Shown here in pieces: positions 4,912-12,815 of a stretch of DNA of 16,563 nt. This DNA comes from 66-474 sp035249465. Its GTDB lineage: Bacteria > Pseudomonadota > Gammaproteobacteria > Xanthomonadales > Rhodanobacteraceae. The position numbers were made by a program, and so were the translations under genes. Positions within the stretch are counted from its first letter, which is position 1; each line of letters starts with the position of its first letter. A model generated the notes under the pieces. It ran no database searches, was not told where the DNA came from, and saw only the letters and a program-made list of their open reading frames with translations. The DNA is taken from NCBI GenBank assembly GCA_035249465.1, contig DATFGL010000029.1:1-16563 (forward strand), given 5' to 3'.

Positions 4912-7671
4912 TCAGCTTCGGACGGGGGGAACCAGTTTCAGCTTTGCACTGCCGGGTTGGCGCCTGGGACGCAGCATGCGTTCCAGCGCGGCAGGCGGAA
5001 GTGGATACGAGTAAAGGTATCCCTGCCCTTCCGCGCAACCGGCCTGCAGCAGAAACTGGTGCTGCGGTTCGGTTTCGATGCCTTCGGCGATGGTGACGAG
5101 GCCGAGGCTCGCGGCCATGGCCAGCATCGCGCTGGTGATCGCGGCATCGTTGGCGCTGCCCGGCAAACCGCTGACGAACGAGCGGTCGATCTTGAGGTAC
5201 GTCACCGCCGGCAGCTTGAGGTACGCCATCGACGCGTAACCCGTGCCGAAATCATCGATCGCGACGGTAATGCCGAGCGCCTGCAATGCCCGCATCGTGC
5301 GTTCCGTCTCTTCGCCGAGCCGCAGCATCGCGCCCTCGGTGATTTCCAGCACGATGCGGTCGGGCGCGACCACGTTGGTCAGCAGCGCGTGATAGACGCT
5401 GTCGACGAAGCCCGGATGGCCGAACCAGCGCGCCGACACGTTGATCGCCACCCGGATCTGCGGCATGTGCGCCTCGTCCCAGGCACGGATCTGCGCGCAT
5501 GCCGCGTGCATCACCCACTCGTCGATGCGGTGGATCAGGCCGATGCTCTCGGCGACCGGGATGAACTCACCCGGCATCACTTCGCCACGCTGGGGATGCT
5601 GCCAGCGCAGCAGTGCTTCGACCGCGACGATGCGGCCGGTGCGCAACTCGACACTCGGCTGGTAGGCCAAATGGAACTCGTCTTCCAGCAGTGCCTGGCG
5701 CAATTCCGTCGCCAGCAGCATCCGCTGCCGCGCGTCGGCCTGCATCATCGGCACGTAGAAGCGCGAGGCGTTGCGTTCCTCGGACTTCGCCGCGTACATG
5801 GCGGCGTCGGCGTTGGCGATCAGGGTCTTGGCGTCGCTGCCATCCAGCGGATAGCCGGCGATGCCGATGCTGGCACTGACCACCAGTTCGTAGTCGTCGA
5901 CACGGAATGGTTCGGACAACACCGCGAGCAGGCGGCTGGCCAGCGCCGCAGCGTCCTCGCGCAAATTGAGGTGCTGCATCAACACCGTGAATTCGTCGCC
6001 GCCGATGCGTCCGGCGATATCGCCTTCCCGCAACTGCTGCTGGATGCGCTCACTGACCAGTTTCAGCAGGCGGTCGCCGACGGCATGGCTGTAGCTGTCG
6101 TTGACGAACTTGAAGGCATCCAGGTCGATGAACAGCACGGCCACGGCACTGCGGTCACGCGCGGCACGCTCGATGGCCTGCTCGCAGTGACGCTGGAATT
6201 GCGCGCGGTTGACCATCCCGGTCAGTACGTCGTGCGCGGCAAGGTGCTCCAGGCGATAACGATCCGCCTTGGCGGCGGAGATGTCGCTGAACACCGCGAC
6301 ATAGTGTTGCACGCGGTTTTCCGCGTCACGGATGGTGCTGATATCGAGCTTCTCGGCGTACACGCTGCCGTCCTGGCGGCGGCTCTGCACTTCGCCCGAC
6401 CAGCGGTGCACGGCGACCACTTCATCCCAGATCGATGCCGGCAGCGGACCGCCGTCGGCCAAACCGCGCGTGGCATCCAGCCGGGTCCCCACCAGGCTCT
6501 CTGCCGTGAAGCCGGTGAGTTGCGTGGCGGCCGCGTTCACCGTGAGCACCTTGCGTTCGGCATCGGCGATGATCACGCCTTCCGCGATGCTGGCCAATGC
6601 CTCTGCGGCCACCCGCCGCACGCGGTCGCTTTCCACACGTTCGGAAATGTCGCGGATGATGGCCTGGCGCACGACCTGTTCGCCCCACACCGCCATGCTG
6701 CTTTGTGCCTCGACCGGCCGGAAAATGCCATCGGCGCCGCGCAATTCGCCATGCGCTCCGGAAGCGTCGCGCACGAGATCCTTCTGGAACAGGTCGACAT
6801 AGTGGTTGCCTGGCAATTCCCGTGGATCGCGCCCCGTCCATTTGCCTGCGGTACGGTTGGCGTCGAGGATCAAGCCGCTGTTCTCGTCCACCATCACGAT
6901 GGCATCCGGCGCGCTGTCGAAAAGCAGCCGGTAACGTTCCTCGCTGCGCCGGATTCGTGTCAGCACGCGCCGTGCCATCCAAAGCCAGAGGCCTATCGCG
7001 ATGGCGGCTGAAAACATGATGCCCGCGAACAACACCCTGCCGGTCCATACGGTGCCGCGGGCGATGCTCAATGAAAAGCGGTTCGCGCGCGGCTCGATGA
7101 ACGCATTGAGGGCCGCGATGCGGCTGCGCTGGCGAACGACCTCTGCCGCCGTCATGGCCTTGTCGGCGAACGTGTGATGCAGCGTGTCCGCGATCGACCC
7201 GAGCTCTGCGATCGCGCCGTCCGTGGATTGCCATTGCTGCAGCGCGTCGCTCATGTAGGGCGCGCCCGCAAAATGGTCCAGGATGAAAACCGCACCGGGG
7301 ATGGCCACTGTCATCGCATGCCCCCGGCGCATCTCGTCTTCGACGGACTGGTATTCGAAATGGCCCGACAAGACCATCTCGCGCGCCTTGCGCAGCGATT
7401 TCAGGACTTCGTAATTTTCCTGGAAGTCGGCGTAATCCTCGGCATCACCCGTGGCAACGTAGTGAAGCAGGTCAATCGTGGCCTGCTTCTGGGCCTTGGA
7501 CCAGATGCTCTCGCCGTTGAGATAACCGGCGAGGGCAATCTGGGCCTGCACGGTGAGCCACGTAAACAACAGGATCAGCAATACCGCCGCCACCAGTGCG
7601 TAAACGAGCGGCAGCAGGCGCCTGTTCATGGGCTTCTGCAGGGGTTGGATGGAGCCACGGCGCATGGACAA
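4912..7671 (-). CDS. Membrane-bound PAS-PAS-GGDEF-EAL cyclic-di-GMP enzyme
   Basis: Up to 919 residues. A membrane span (about 19-40) and a second (about 213-233) flank a periplasmic helical sensor (about 45-208) with no named family that I can assign. PAS domains lie at about 243-348 and 350-468. The GGDEF domain (about 473-635) has an intact GGDEF at 557-561 and the inhibitory I-site REGD (548-551), five residues upstream. The EAL domain (about 650-905) keeps EALLRW (685-690), INVSARW, LEITEG, DDFGTGYASM (806-815), LKIDRSFV, AEGIET and GQGYLYSYPLP, so the catalytic set for phosphodiesterase activity looks complete. Both synthesis and hydrolysis of cyclic-di-GMP are therefore possible. The start is uncertain: TTG 7671 has GAAGG 6 nt upstream, while ATG 7665 and ATG 7629 (MNRRLLPLVY, directly before the first span) are alternatives. 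It sits between the UndA-like and ChaC genes. Confidence 0.93.
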   Translation of the reverse strand: MSMRRGSIQPLQKPMNRRLLPLVYALVAAVLLILLFTWLTVQAQIALAGYLNGESIWSKAQKQATIDLLHYVATGDAEDYADFQENYEVLKSLRKAREMVLSGHFEYQSVEDEMRRGHAMTVAIPGAVFILDHFAGAPYMSDALQQWQSTDGAIAELGSIADTLHHTFADKAMTAAEVVRQRSRIAALNAFIEPRANRFSLSIARGTVWTGRVLFAGIMFSAAIAIGLWLWMARRVLTRIRRSEERYRLLFDSAPDAIVMVDENSGLILDANRTAGKWTGRDPRELPGNHYVDLFQKDLVRDASGAHGELRGADGIFRPVEAQSSMAVWGEQVVRQAIIRDISERVESDRVRRVAAEALASIAEGVIIADAERKVLTVNAAATQLTGFTAESLVGTRLDATRGLADGGPLPASIWDEVVAVHRWSGEVQSRRQDGSVYAEKLDISTIRDAENRVQHYVAVFSDISAAKADRYRLEHLAAHDVLTGMVNRAQFQRHCEQAIERAARDRSAVAVLFIDLDAFKFVNDSYSHAVGDRLLKLVSERIQQQLREGDIAGRIGGDEFTVLMQHLNLREDAAALASRLLAVLSEPFRVDDYELVVSASIGIAGYPLDGSDAKTLIANADAAMYAAKSEERNASRFYVPMMQADARQRMLLATELRQALLEDEFHLAYQPSVELRTGRIVAVEALLRWQHPQRGEVMPGEFIPVAESIGLIHRIDEWVMHAACAQIRAWDEAHMPQIRVAINVSARWFGHPGFVDSVYHALLTNVVAPDRIVLEITEGAMLRLGEETERTMRALQALGITVAIDDFGTGYASMAYLKLPAVTYLKIDRSFVSGLPGSANDAAITSAMLAMAASLGLVTIAEGIETEPQHQFLLQAGCAEGQGYLYSYPLPPAALERMLRPRRQPGSAKLKLVPPVRS

Positions 7672-7729
7672 CGCTGGCCTTCACGTCGGTGTCTCCTTTT
7701 AAAGCATTTTTCGTACCAACCCGCGGCAC

Positions 7730-8512
7730 TCACGCCGCTGCGACCTCGTAGGCCTCCTCGGTCTGGAAAGCGAACCCCGGACGCACCGAGCGGTCGCCGA
7801 GGATCCGCATGGCGACGTAGGTCCGCTTGATGCACTCGGCGACATGGGCGACTTCCGCCGCTTTCGGCGCCTTGCCCATGATCGAGCAGACGATTTCGAG
7901 TGCCTCCCAGGGATGCTCATCGTCGTACGCCGCATGCAGCTGCAGCCAGCGCAAACTGCCGCGCCGCCGCGACTCCGGGTACTGGGCCGCGAAACTTTCG
8001 CTTTCGTAGAGGATGCGGGACCACTCACCCGTGGCGCCCTCGACGCCGTAGTTGACCGCCGCGAGGCTCGCGGCCAGCGAATCGCCGCTGCTCACTTCCT
8101 CGCACCACTCCGCGAGCGCCTGCGTGCCCGGCGGCAACTGCCCCTGCATGACTTGCTCGCGTGGCACGCCCGCGCCTTCCGCCCAGTTCAACCAGTATTC
8201 GGCGTGATTCTGCTCGACGCGGATGTTGCGGACGAGCCAGCGCCGCGCGAGGTCTTCCCCCTCGCTGCGGCCGTAGCGTGTCTTCAACAGGCTGCGGGCC
8301 ATGTAACAGGGGAACCGCTCGATGGCCGGCCACGCACCGACCACGAACCTCGGCGTGATCGCCGGATCTTCGCCGGTGCACATCTTGGTCCACAGTTCGT
8401 GCTCCACGACGGTCTTCTTGACGATGTCGCATTCGCCGACCATGTCCTGCGCCCATTGCGGGTAGCTGCTCAGTTCGGTCAGGGGTCCACAACGTTCGAA
8501 ACGCACACTCAT
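7730..8512 (-). CDS. UndA-like haem-oxygenase-fold diiron oxidase (candidate 1-alkene synthase)
   Basis: A 260-residue soluble, helical protein of the TenA/PqqC-like haem-oxygenase superfamily. It carries RNIRVEQNHAEYW (E100, H103), NYGVEGATGEW (E158) and HAAYDDEHPWEALEI (H193, D197, H200). This is a complete metal-ligand set for the haem-oxygenase-like diiron oxidases. Spacing matches, with an offset of one, the UndA ligands as I recall them (E101, H104, E159, H194, plus D198 and H201). Overall length and conserved blocks also resemble UndA, which decarboxylates medium-chain fatty acids to terminal alkenes such as 1-undecene using oxygen. Automatic annotation often labels such proteins TenA transcriptional regulators, but no DNA-binding domain is visible. 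The start has a strong SD, GAGGAG (8519-8524), 6 nt upstream. It is the first gene of the minus-strand unit, 58 bp ahead of the GGDEF-EAL gene. Substrate is inferred; another organic acid is possible. Confidence 0.8.
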   Translation of the reverse strand: MSVRFERCGPLTELSSYPQWAQDMVGECDIVKKTVVEHELWTKMCTGEDPAITPRFVVGAWPAIERFPCYMARSLLKTRYGRSEGEDLARRWLVRNIRVEQNHAEYWLNWAEGAGVPREQVMQGQLPPGTQALAEWCEEVSSGDSLAASLAAVNYGVEGATGEWSRILYESESFAAQYPESRRRGSLRWLQLHAAYDDEHPWEALEIVCSIMGKAPKAAEVAHVAECIKRTYVAMRILGDRSVRPGFAFQTEEAYEVAAA

Positions 8513-8524
8513 GACTTTCTCCTC
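8513..8524 (-). promoter_or_regulatory. Strong ribosome binding site of the UndA-like gene
   Basis: On the minus strand GAGGAG (8519-8524) sits 6 nt before the ATG at 8512. This fixes the start and suggests efficient translation. Confidence 0.75.
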
Positions 8525-8942
8525 GGGTCAGGTCGAGTTTTTGCCCATCAACTGGGTTCACGGATGGAAAACACGCGCAAGCGCCACCGGCCTCAGGATC
8601 ACAAAAAAGATGCAAAGCAACCGGTAACCTACTGACACTTATCGGCAAGCTTCCCCAAAACAATCGGGCAACCCAAAGACGGCATGTGCTACTTTACGCT
8701 TTGTTTCCAGGAAATCCATCACAAATTTTCACAATCCGGCCTGTTTGGCGCCACACACCGTGAAATGTTTCATATTTGACTCTAAATGTATATTGTATCT
8801 AACTGTTATTTATATTTATCCAAGAACAAGAGGCGCCACCCGGCCGCGGAACGGAAACTTTCGCGCCGGGCGCGCGTCAGCCGCAGAATCGCCCCGCGAA
8901 TCAGCGCCTGCGGGAAAAAGCCAACGGAAACGATGACGCCTC
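8525..8942. promoter_or_regulatory. 430-bp leader with AT-rich promoter-like core, upstream of the UndA-like operon
   Basis: No convincing gene lies between the M14 peptidase stop and the UndA-like start, which are both on the minus strand, so this DNA should hold the operon promoter. Positions 8761-8820 are only about 20% G+C (12 of 60), far below the surroundings. The patch contains TGAAA-TG-TTTCA (8761-8772), a 5-2-5 inverted repeat, and on the minus strand TACAAT (8797-8792), a fair -10 match with a weak -35 (GATAAA) 17 nt away. TCACAA occurs twice in tandem near 8719-8734. Which of these elements is used cannot be decided by eye. The part from 8831 to 8942 is GC-rich and shows nothing I can name. 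Confidence 0.45.
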
Positions 8943-9878
8943 TTACGCGTGCGCCAAGGCGTAATCGATGGCCGCGCATGCGGCCGCGGCCTGCGCGGCG
9001 TTGCACTGTTCGGACGTGGCGCGCGGGCTGTCGGGATACACCTCGGTGGTGGTGCGCCAGCGCGCGGCGGTGATGCCGGCGCACAGGCCCCACTTCACGA
9101 GCGGGTATTCGATGACGCCGGTCGCCACCACCGGTGAACCGATGATGGTGTCGTCCGGATCGGCCGGCGCGATGTGGGTCACCTTCGCCGCCGCGGCAAT
9201 CACCGCCTGCTGGAATTCGGGTTGCGGATTCTCGCTGTCGGCACACAGGTAAAAACCATCGGGGATCGTGCCCGGCTCGAATGGAGTGCCATCCCGCGCA
9301 GCCAGCGCCGGGCGAAACTCCGATTCGTCGGTGTCGGTGGTCTCGTGCAGATCGATGTGCATCGCCACGCGTTCGCGGAACGGCGCGACGAAACCCATCA
9401 ACGCCGCCGCTTCCGGAGCGGGGCTGTCAGGAATGAAGTTGCGGTTGGGATCCAGCGCGAACGGATTCCAGCGATGGATGCGCTCGTAACCCCAGGGACT
9501 GACGCAGGGCACGATCGCCAGGTTGGCACGTCCCGCGTAACCCTCCGCGTACCGCGCCGCGAATTGCAGCGCGCCCTGCACGCCGCTGGTTTCATAGCCA
9601 TGCACCCCGCCCGTCACCAGCATGACCGGCAACGCGTCGTCCCACTCGCGGTTTTTCAGTGCGAACAGCGGGTAACTGTCCGGCGGATAGTCGAGCTTGC
9701 CGTATTGCGTGACATCGAAGCGTGGGCGCAGACGGTCGATCGCGCTCAAAACCTCATCTGCGTAGCTGCGCTGCTTGCGCTGGCGCGTGAGCCACTCGGC
9801 TTTCTCGGCATCGCCCCACGGTTCCCCGGGCGTGCCGATCGGGTAAAACACGGTTGCCGCTGCAGTTTCGTTCGCCAT
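8943..9878 (-). CDS. M14-family zinc metallopeptidase (REP34-like carboxypeptidase)
   Basis: A 311-residue protein with the M14 metallocarboxypeptidase motifs in order: GGVHGYETSG (H93 and E96 as zinc ligands), DPNRNF (145-148, substrate carboxylate-binding Asn-Arg), HIDLHETTD (zinc ligand H178) and TTTEVY (catalytic E279). No signal peptide is visible, so a cytoplasmic peptidase trimming short peptides is likely. The sequence resembles the small REP34/succinylglutamate-desuccinylase-like branch more than secreted digestive carboxypeptidases. ATG 9878 is chosen because GGAG (9886-9889) is 7 nt upstream; the frame is open further 5' but that part is not protein-like. It is divergent from the FrnE-like gene at 9980, with about 100 bp between them. 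Confidence 0.85.
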   Translation of the reverse strand: MANETAAATVFYPIGTPGEPWGDAEKAEWLTRQRKQRSYADEVLSAIDRLRPRFDVTQYGKLDYPPDSYPLFALKNREWDDALPVMLVTGGVHGYETSGVQGALQFAARYAEGYAGRANLAIVPCVSPWGYERIHRWNPFALDPNRNFIPDSPAPEAAALMGFVAPFRERVAMHIDLHETTDTDESEFRPALAARDGTPFEPGTIPDGFYLCADSENPQPEFQQAVIAAAAKVTHIAPADPDDTIIGSPVVATGVIEYPLVKWGLCAGITAARWRTTTEVYPDSPRATSEQCNAAQAAAACAAIDYALAHA

Positions 9879-9979
9879 GCCATCGCTCCGATACAGACGT
9901 CGCACTGTACAACGGCCCGGCAATTGACATGTGCCGGAAAGCCTCCACATCGGGGTGATATCCACAGCGGTCCGAACCC

Positions 9980-10648
9980 ATGAACGACCCCGCCCCACTC
10001 CGCATCGATTTCGTTTCCGACGTCGCCTGCCCGTGGTGCGCGGTCGGGCTCGCCGGCCTGCGACAGGCGCTGTCAAAGCTGGACGGAAGCGTGGCAGCCG
10101 AAATCCACCTGCAACCGTTCGAGTTGAACCCGGACATGCCGTTCGAGGGCGAGGATGCGGTGGATCACATCATGCACAAGTACGGCATCAGCGAGGCGCA
10201 ATCCGAGGCCAACCGCAAGGTCCTCCGCGAGCGCGCCGCGGCCGTCGGCTTCGCCTACAACATGCAACGCGGCAGCCGCGTCTGGAATACCTTCGACGCG
10301 CACCGCCTGCTGCACTGGGTTGAACTGCAGGACCCCGGCAAAGCCATTGCGCTCAAGCAGGCGTTGTTTCGCGCCTACTTCACCGACAACCAAAACGTCG
10401 CCGACCGCGATGTGCTGGTGCGTGTCGCGGGCGATGCCGGTCTGGACGCCAACGAAGCGCGCCGCGTGCTGGAAAGCGATCAATACTCCGGCGACGTGCA
10501 CGCGCAGGAACGCCGCTGGCAGCAGGCGGGCATCCATTCCGTGCCCGCGGCGATCGTCAATGGCCAGTACCTGATTTCCGGCGGGCAGGCGCCGGAGGTT
10601 TTCGAAAGCGCGCTGCGCGAGATCGCCGCGAAGACGGCTGGCAGCTGA
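9980..10648 (+). CDS. DsbA-family oxidoreductase, FrnE-like
   Basis: A 222-residue protein with a thioredoxin-fold start, LRIDFVSDVACPWCAVG, placing the redox pair CPWC at 17-20. A helical insertion then follows (about 50-160), with FELNPDMP near its beginning. The cis-proline region is GIHSVPAAIVNGQYLISGGQ, which matches FrnE/2-hydroxychromene-2-carboxylate isomerase-like proteins. There is no signal peptide, so it acts in the cytoplasm, unlike classical DsbA. FrnE-type proteins are disulfide oxidoreductases or isomerases linked to oxidative-stress tolerance; its partner is unknown. ATG 9980 has no strong SD. It converges on the MAPEG gene with 20 bp between stops. Confidence 0.88.
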   Translation: MNDPAPLRIDFVSDVACPWCAVGLAGLRQALSKLDGSVAAEIHLQPFELNPDMPFEGEDAVDHIMHKYGISEAQSEANRKVLRERAAAVGFAYNMQRGSRVWNTFDAHRLLHWVELQDPGKAIALKQALFRAYFTDNQNVADRDVLVRVAGDAGLDANEARRVLESDQYSGDVHAQERRWQQAGIHSVPAAIVNGQYLISGGQAPEVFESALREIAAKTAGS

Positions 10649-10668
10649 CCCGTTTCACACCTGCCCGA

Positions 10669-11058
10669 TCACAGCACGAACAGGCGCACCACGCCCCAGA
10701 TCGCCAGCAACAGCAGCAATCCCCAGGCAATCATCGACAGCATGAAGGGGTTGTGGCGCGCCCCGGGATCGCGCAGGTACGCCGGGATGTACCACACGCG
10801 CGCCGCGATCCACACCAGCCCGAGGATGCCGGCCCACGCCGGGTTGCCCCACGTCGCCGCCAGCCACAGTGTCGGCAGGAATACAACGGTGTGCTCCAGC
10901 GTGTTCATCTGCACGCGGAACGCCCGCTCGAAGTCCGGATGCCCGGTCGTGGCGGGTGCCTTGATGCCATGCCGCCCGCGCGCGCGGGCGACGAGGAGAG
11001 CCGCGGCGAACAGCACCAACACGTTCAACAACACGACCAGCACGGGCAGATGGGTCAC
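10669..11058 (-). CDS. MAPEG family membrane protein
   Basis: A 129-residue, very hydrophobic protein with four predicted spans at about 5-24, 56-73, 75-95 and 106-127. The sequence ERAFRVQMNTLEHTVVFLP (44-62) is the MAPEG signature, with Arg, Gln, Asn and Glu in the positions associated with glutathione binding and trimer formation. MAPEG proteins are inner-membrane glutathione transferases or peroxidases; the bacterial substrates are mostly unknown. GTG 11058 is chosen because AAGGAA (11065-11070) lies 6 nt upstream and the product begins directly with the first span. The longer open frame upstream is not conserved-looking. Confidence 0.88.
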   Translation of the reverse strand: MTHLPVLVVLLNVLVLFAAALLVARARGRHGIKAPATTGHPDFERAFRVQMNTLEHTVVFLPTLWLAATWGNPAWAGILGLVWIAARVWYIPAYLRDPGARHNPFMLSMIAWGLLLLLAIWGVVRLFVL

Positions 11059-11070
11059 GGCGGATTCCTT
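11059..11070 (-). promoter_or_regulatory. Ribosome binding site deciding the MAPEG GTG start
   Basis: AAGGAA at 11065-11070 on the minus strand, followed by 6 nt and GTG at 11058. No other in-frame start nearby has comparable spacing. Confidence 0.65.
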
Positions 11071-11201
11071 TGGCGAGGGATGCCGCGAAGTGTGGTTTGA
11101 ACCGCGAAACGTGTCCACTGCGAAAAAAGGGCGCTTTGCACCGGCGCCATATTCGCCTGGCGCCCGCGGATCATCGCCACGGCGAACTATCATTCATTCC
11201 G

Positions 11202-11213
11202 GGACGATCGTCC
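11202..11213. promoter_or_regulatory. 12-bp perfect palindrome upstream of trxC
   Basis: GGACGATCGTCC lies 37 bp before the trxC start, in the divergent trxC/MAPEG intergenic region. It could be an operator half-pair, but palindromes of this length are expected by chance a few times in a window of this size. Confidence 0.2.
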
Positions 11214-11250
11214 GCAACCCACCCGCCGGCAGCGGCAGCAAGGCAACTCC

Positions 11251-11688
11251 ATGAGCGACGCACTGCACATCGTCTGTCCCCATTGCGAAGCGGTGAACCG
11301 TGTCGCAGCCGAACGTGTTGACGCATCGCCGAATTGCGGTCGGTGCCATCGGCCACTGTTCGACGGCAAGCCGGTGGAAGTGAATGAAGCCGCGTTCCGG
11401 AAACACCTGACCCGCAATGGCATCCCGGTGCTGGTGGACTTCTGGGCGCCGTGGTGCGGCCCATGCAAGATGATGGCGCCGCATTACGCGCAGGCGGCGG
11501 CGCGACTGGAACCACATGCGCGCCTGCTCAAGGTGGACACCGAAGCCGAGCAGAATCTGGGCGCGGGCTACGACATCCGCAGCATTCCCACGCTCGCGCT
11601 GTTCCGCGACGGCCGCGAAGTCGCACGCCAGGCCGGTGCCATGAACGCTTCCGGCATCGTGCAGTGGACGCGAAGCCACGGCGTATAA
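11251..11688 (+). CDS. trxC: Thioredoxin 2 (TrxC)
   Basis: A 145-residue cytosolic thioredoxin of the zinc-binding class. The N-terminal ribbon has CPHC (9-12) and CGRC (29-32), the four cysteines that bind zinc in TrxC. The thioredoxin fold follows, with VDFWAPWCGPCKMMAP (redox cysteines 69 and 72) and cis-proline P113 in RSIPTLALF. TrxC reduces protein disulfides using thioredoxin reductase and is typically induced by oxidative stress. AAGG (11240-11243) lies 7 nt before the ATG. No OxyR-type site is evident upstream, but a 12-bp palindrome is present at 11202-11213. The gene converges on the Lig E gene. Confidence 0.95.
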   Translation: MSDALHIVCPHCEAVNRVAAERVDASPNCGRCHRPLFDGKPVEVNEAAFRKHLTRNGIPVLVDFWAPWCGPCKMMAPHYAQAAARLEPHARLLKVDTEAEQNLGAGYDIRSIPTLALFRDGREVARQAGAMNASGIVQWTRSHGV

Positions 11689-11766
11689 CCGGTCGCAGCC
11701 CGGATGAAGCTGGGGATCGGCGCGATCGGGGAAACCCGAGTTGCCGTCGGACGCGCGGCACTTCGA

Positions 11767-12639
11767 TCAGCGATTGGCAGGCTCGGGCGGCGGTCCATCC
11801 GGACGCCTGCGCATGAAACGTGCGAAGCGCGGCAATCCACTGGCCGTCAGCCCATTGAACCGATAAGTCACCCACGATCCGACCGGCGGCGGGTCGGCAC
11901 GGTCTTCATCGGAAAATCCCGAACCGATCGAGAACCGGCGTCCGTCCTGCGTACGTACCTCGATCGACCCCATCTTCCCTTCCAGCCGGCCCTGGCCCGG
12001 CCGGATCGCGATCACTCGCGCTTCGGCGTCCTCGTAGGGTTTCAGCTTGAGCAGACCCACGCCGCGACCCGCCCGATACGCTGCGTCGCCACGATGCAGC
12101 ACGAGGCCTTCCCCGCCCTTGTCCACCACGCGCTTGAGCTCGGCGTAAAGTTGCGTTTCGTTCGCAACGCGAAACTGGCGGATGGCAACCACCCACGGGT
12201 CGCCGATGGCGGCAACCACCGCGCGGATGGCAGGAACGCGTGCATCAAAGTCGCCACCGTGAGTGGGGAGGTCGAATACGTGATAGGTCACTTCGTGCCA
12301 CGCCGGATCGTTCGCACCGGCCGTACGCACGATGGCGGAAGCACGCGAGAACTGTCCGTAGCCGACCCACAGCTCCCCATCCATGGGCGTCTTCGGCCAA
12401 CCCTTCGTGAACCACGCGGGCACATGCACGGCGGTGCCGCCACGCGTCAACAACTGACGACCGTTCCAGTAACCGCGCACGCCGTCGAATTTCTCGCTGA
12501 CCCAGTAACCGGACAGGTCGACGCCGCCATGATAGACATCGACCAGTTCCACCGGCGGCGGCGTTGCGGTTCGTGCAGGGCCCGCGAAAACCGGGCCCAG
12601 CACGAGCACAGCCAGCATGATCCATCGCATCGATCGCAT
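11767..12639 (-). CDS. Exported ATP-dependent DNA ligase, Lig E type
   Basis: A 290-residue protein with a signal peptide (MRSMRWIMLAVLVLGPVFAG, cleavage probably near 20-26) followed by a minimal ATP-dependent ligase. Motif I is SEKFDGVRGYWNG, with the adenylated lysine K50. RGG at 66-68 and MDGELW (86-91) follow. Motif III is YHVFDLP (119-125), motif IV is GGEGLVLH (175-182) and motif V is GLLKLKP (195-201). A small OB-like domain follows (FSIGSGF, GSWVTYRFNGLTASGLPRF). There are no extra DNA-binding domains. Lig E proteins join nicked DNA and, given the signal peptide, act in the periplasm; links to DNA uptake or extracellular DNA/biofilm have been proposed. AGGGA (12647-12651) is 7 nt before ATG 12639. 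The gene is divergent from the PLP enzyme at 12816. Confidence 0.9.
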   Translation of the reverse strand: MRSMRWIMLAVLVLGPVFAGPARTATPPPVELVDVYHGGVDLSGYWVSEKFDGVRGYWNGRQLLTRGGTAVHVPAWFTKGWPKTPMDGELWVGYGQFSRASAIVRTAGANDPAWHEVTYHVFDLPTHGGDFDARVPAIRAVVAAIGDPWVVAIRQFRVANETQLYAELKRVVDKGGEGLVLHRGDAAYRAGRGVGLLKLKPYEDAEARVIAIRPGQGRLEGKMGSIEVRTQDGRRFSIGSGFSDEDRADPPPVGSWVTYRFNGLTASGLPRFARFMRRRPDGPPPEPANR

Positions 12640-12815
12640 CCGGGTTTCCCTGCTCGTTGAAAGCCCGGAGTTTCGAACTTCACGCGCAGACATGCCGCAG
12701 GCCGCGACCGCCGCATCACACATCCTTTCCTGAAAAACCTGTAAGCGGTTCCTTACCGCAGTGGCCACGGCCACGGCGGCAGTGCAACAATCGGACACAT
12801 GATTCGAGCGAACCC

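Noticed and set aside
4447..7011. A very long plus-strand open frame (854 codons) opposite the GGDEF-EAL gene
   Set aside because: It is antisense to a gene with complete GGDEF, EAL and PAS motifs. Its translation is His/Arg/Ala/Val-rich with no domain, as expected of the mirrored frame of GC-rich DNA.
7730..8512. TenA-family transcriptional regulator or thiaminase
   Set aside because: No helix-turn-helix is present, and the six carboxylate/histidine ligands match the diiron UndA-type branch; the thiaminase active-site cysteine context is not evident.
9879..10076. N-terminal extension of the M14 peptidase to 10076
   Set aside because: The added residues are Arg-rich and overlap the divergent FrnE-like gene; ATG 9878 has a properly spaced SD.
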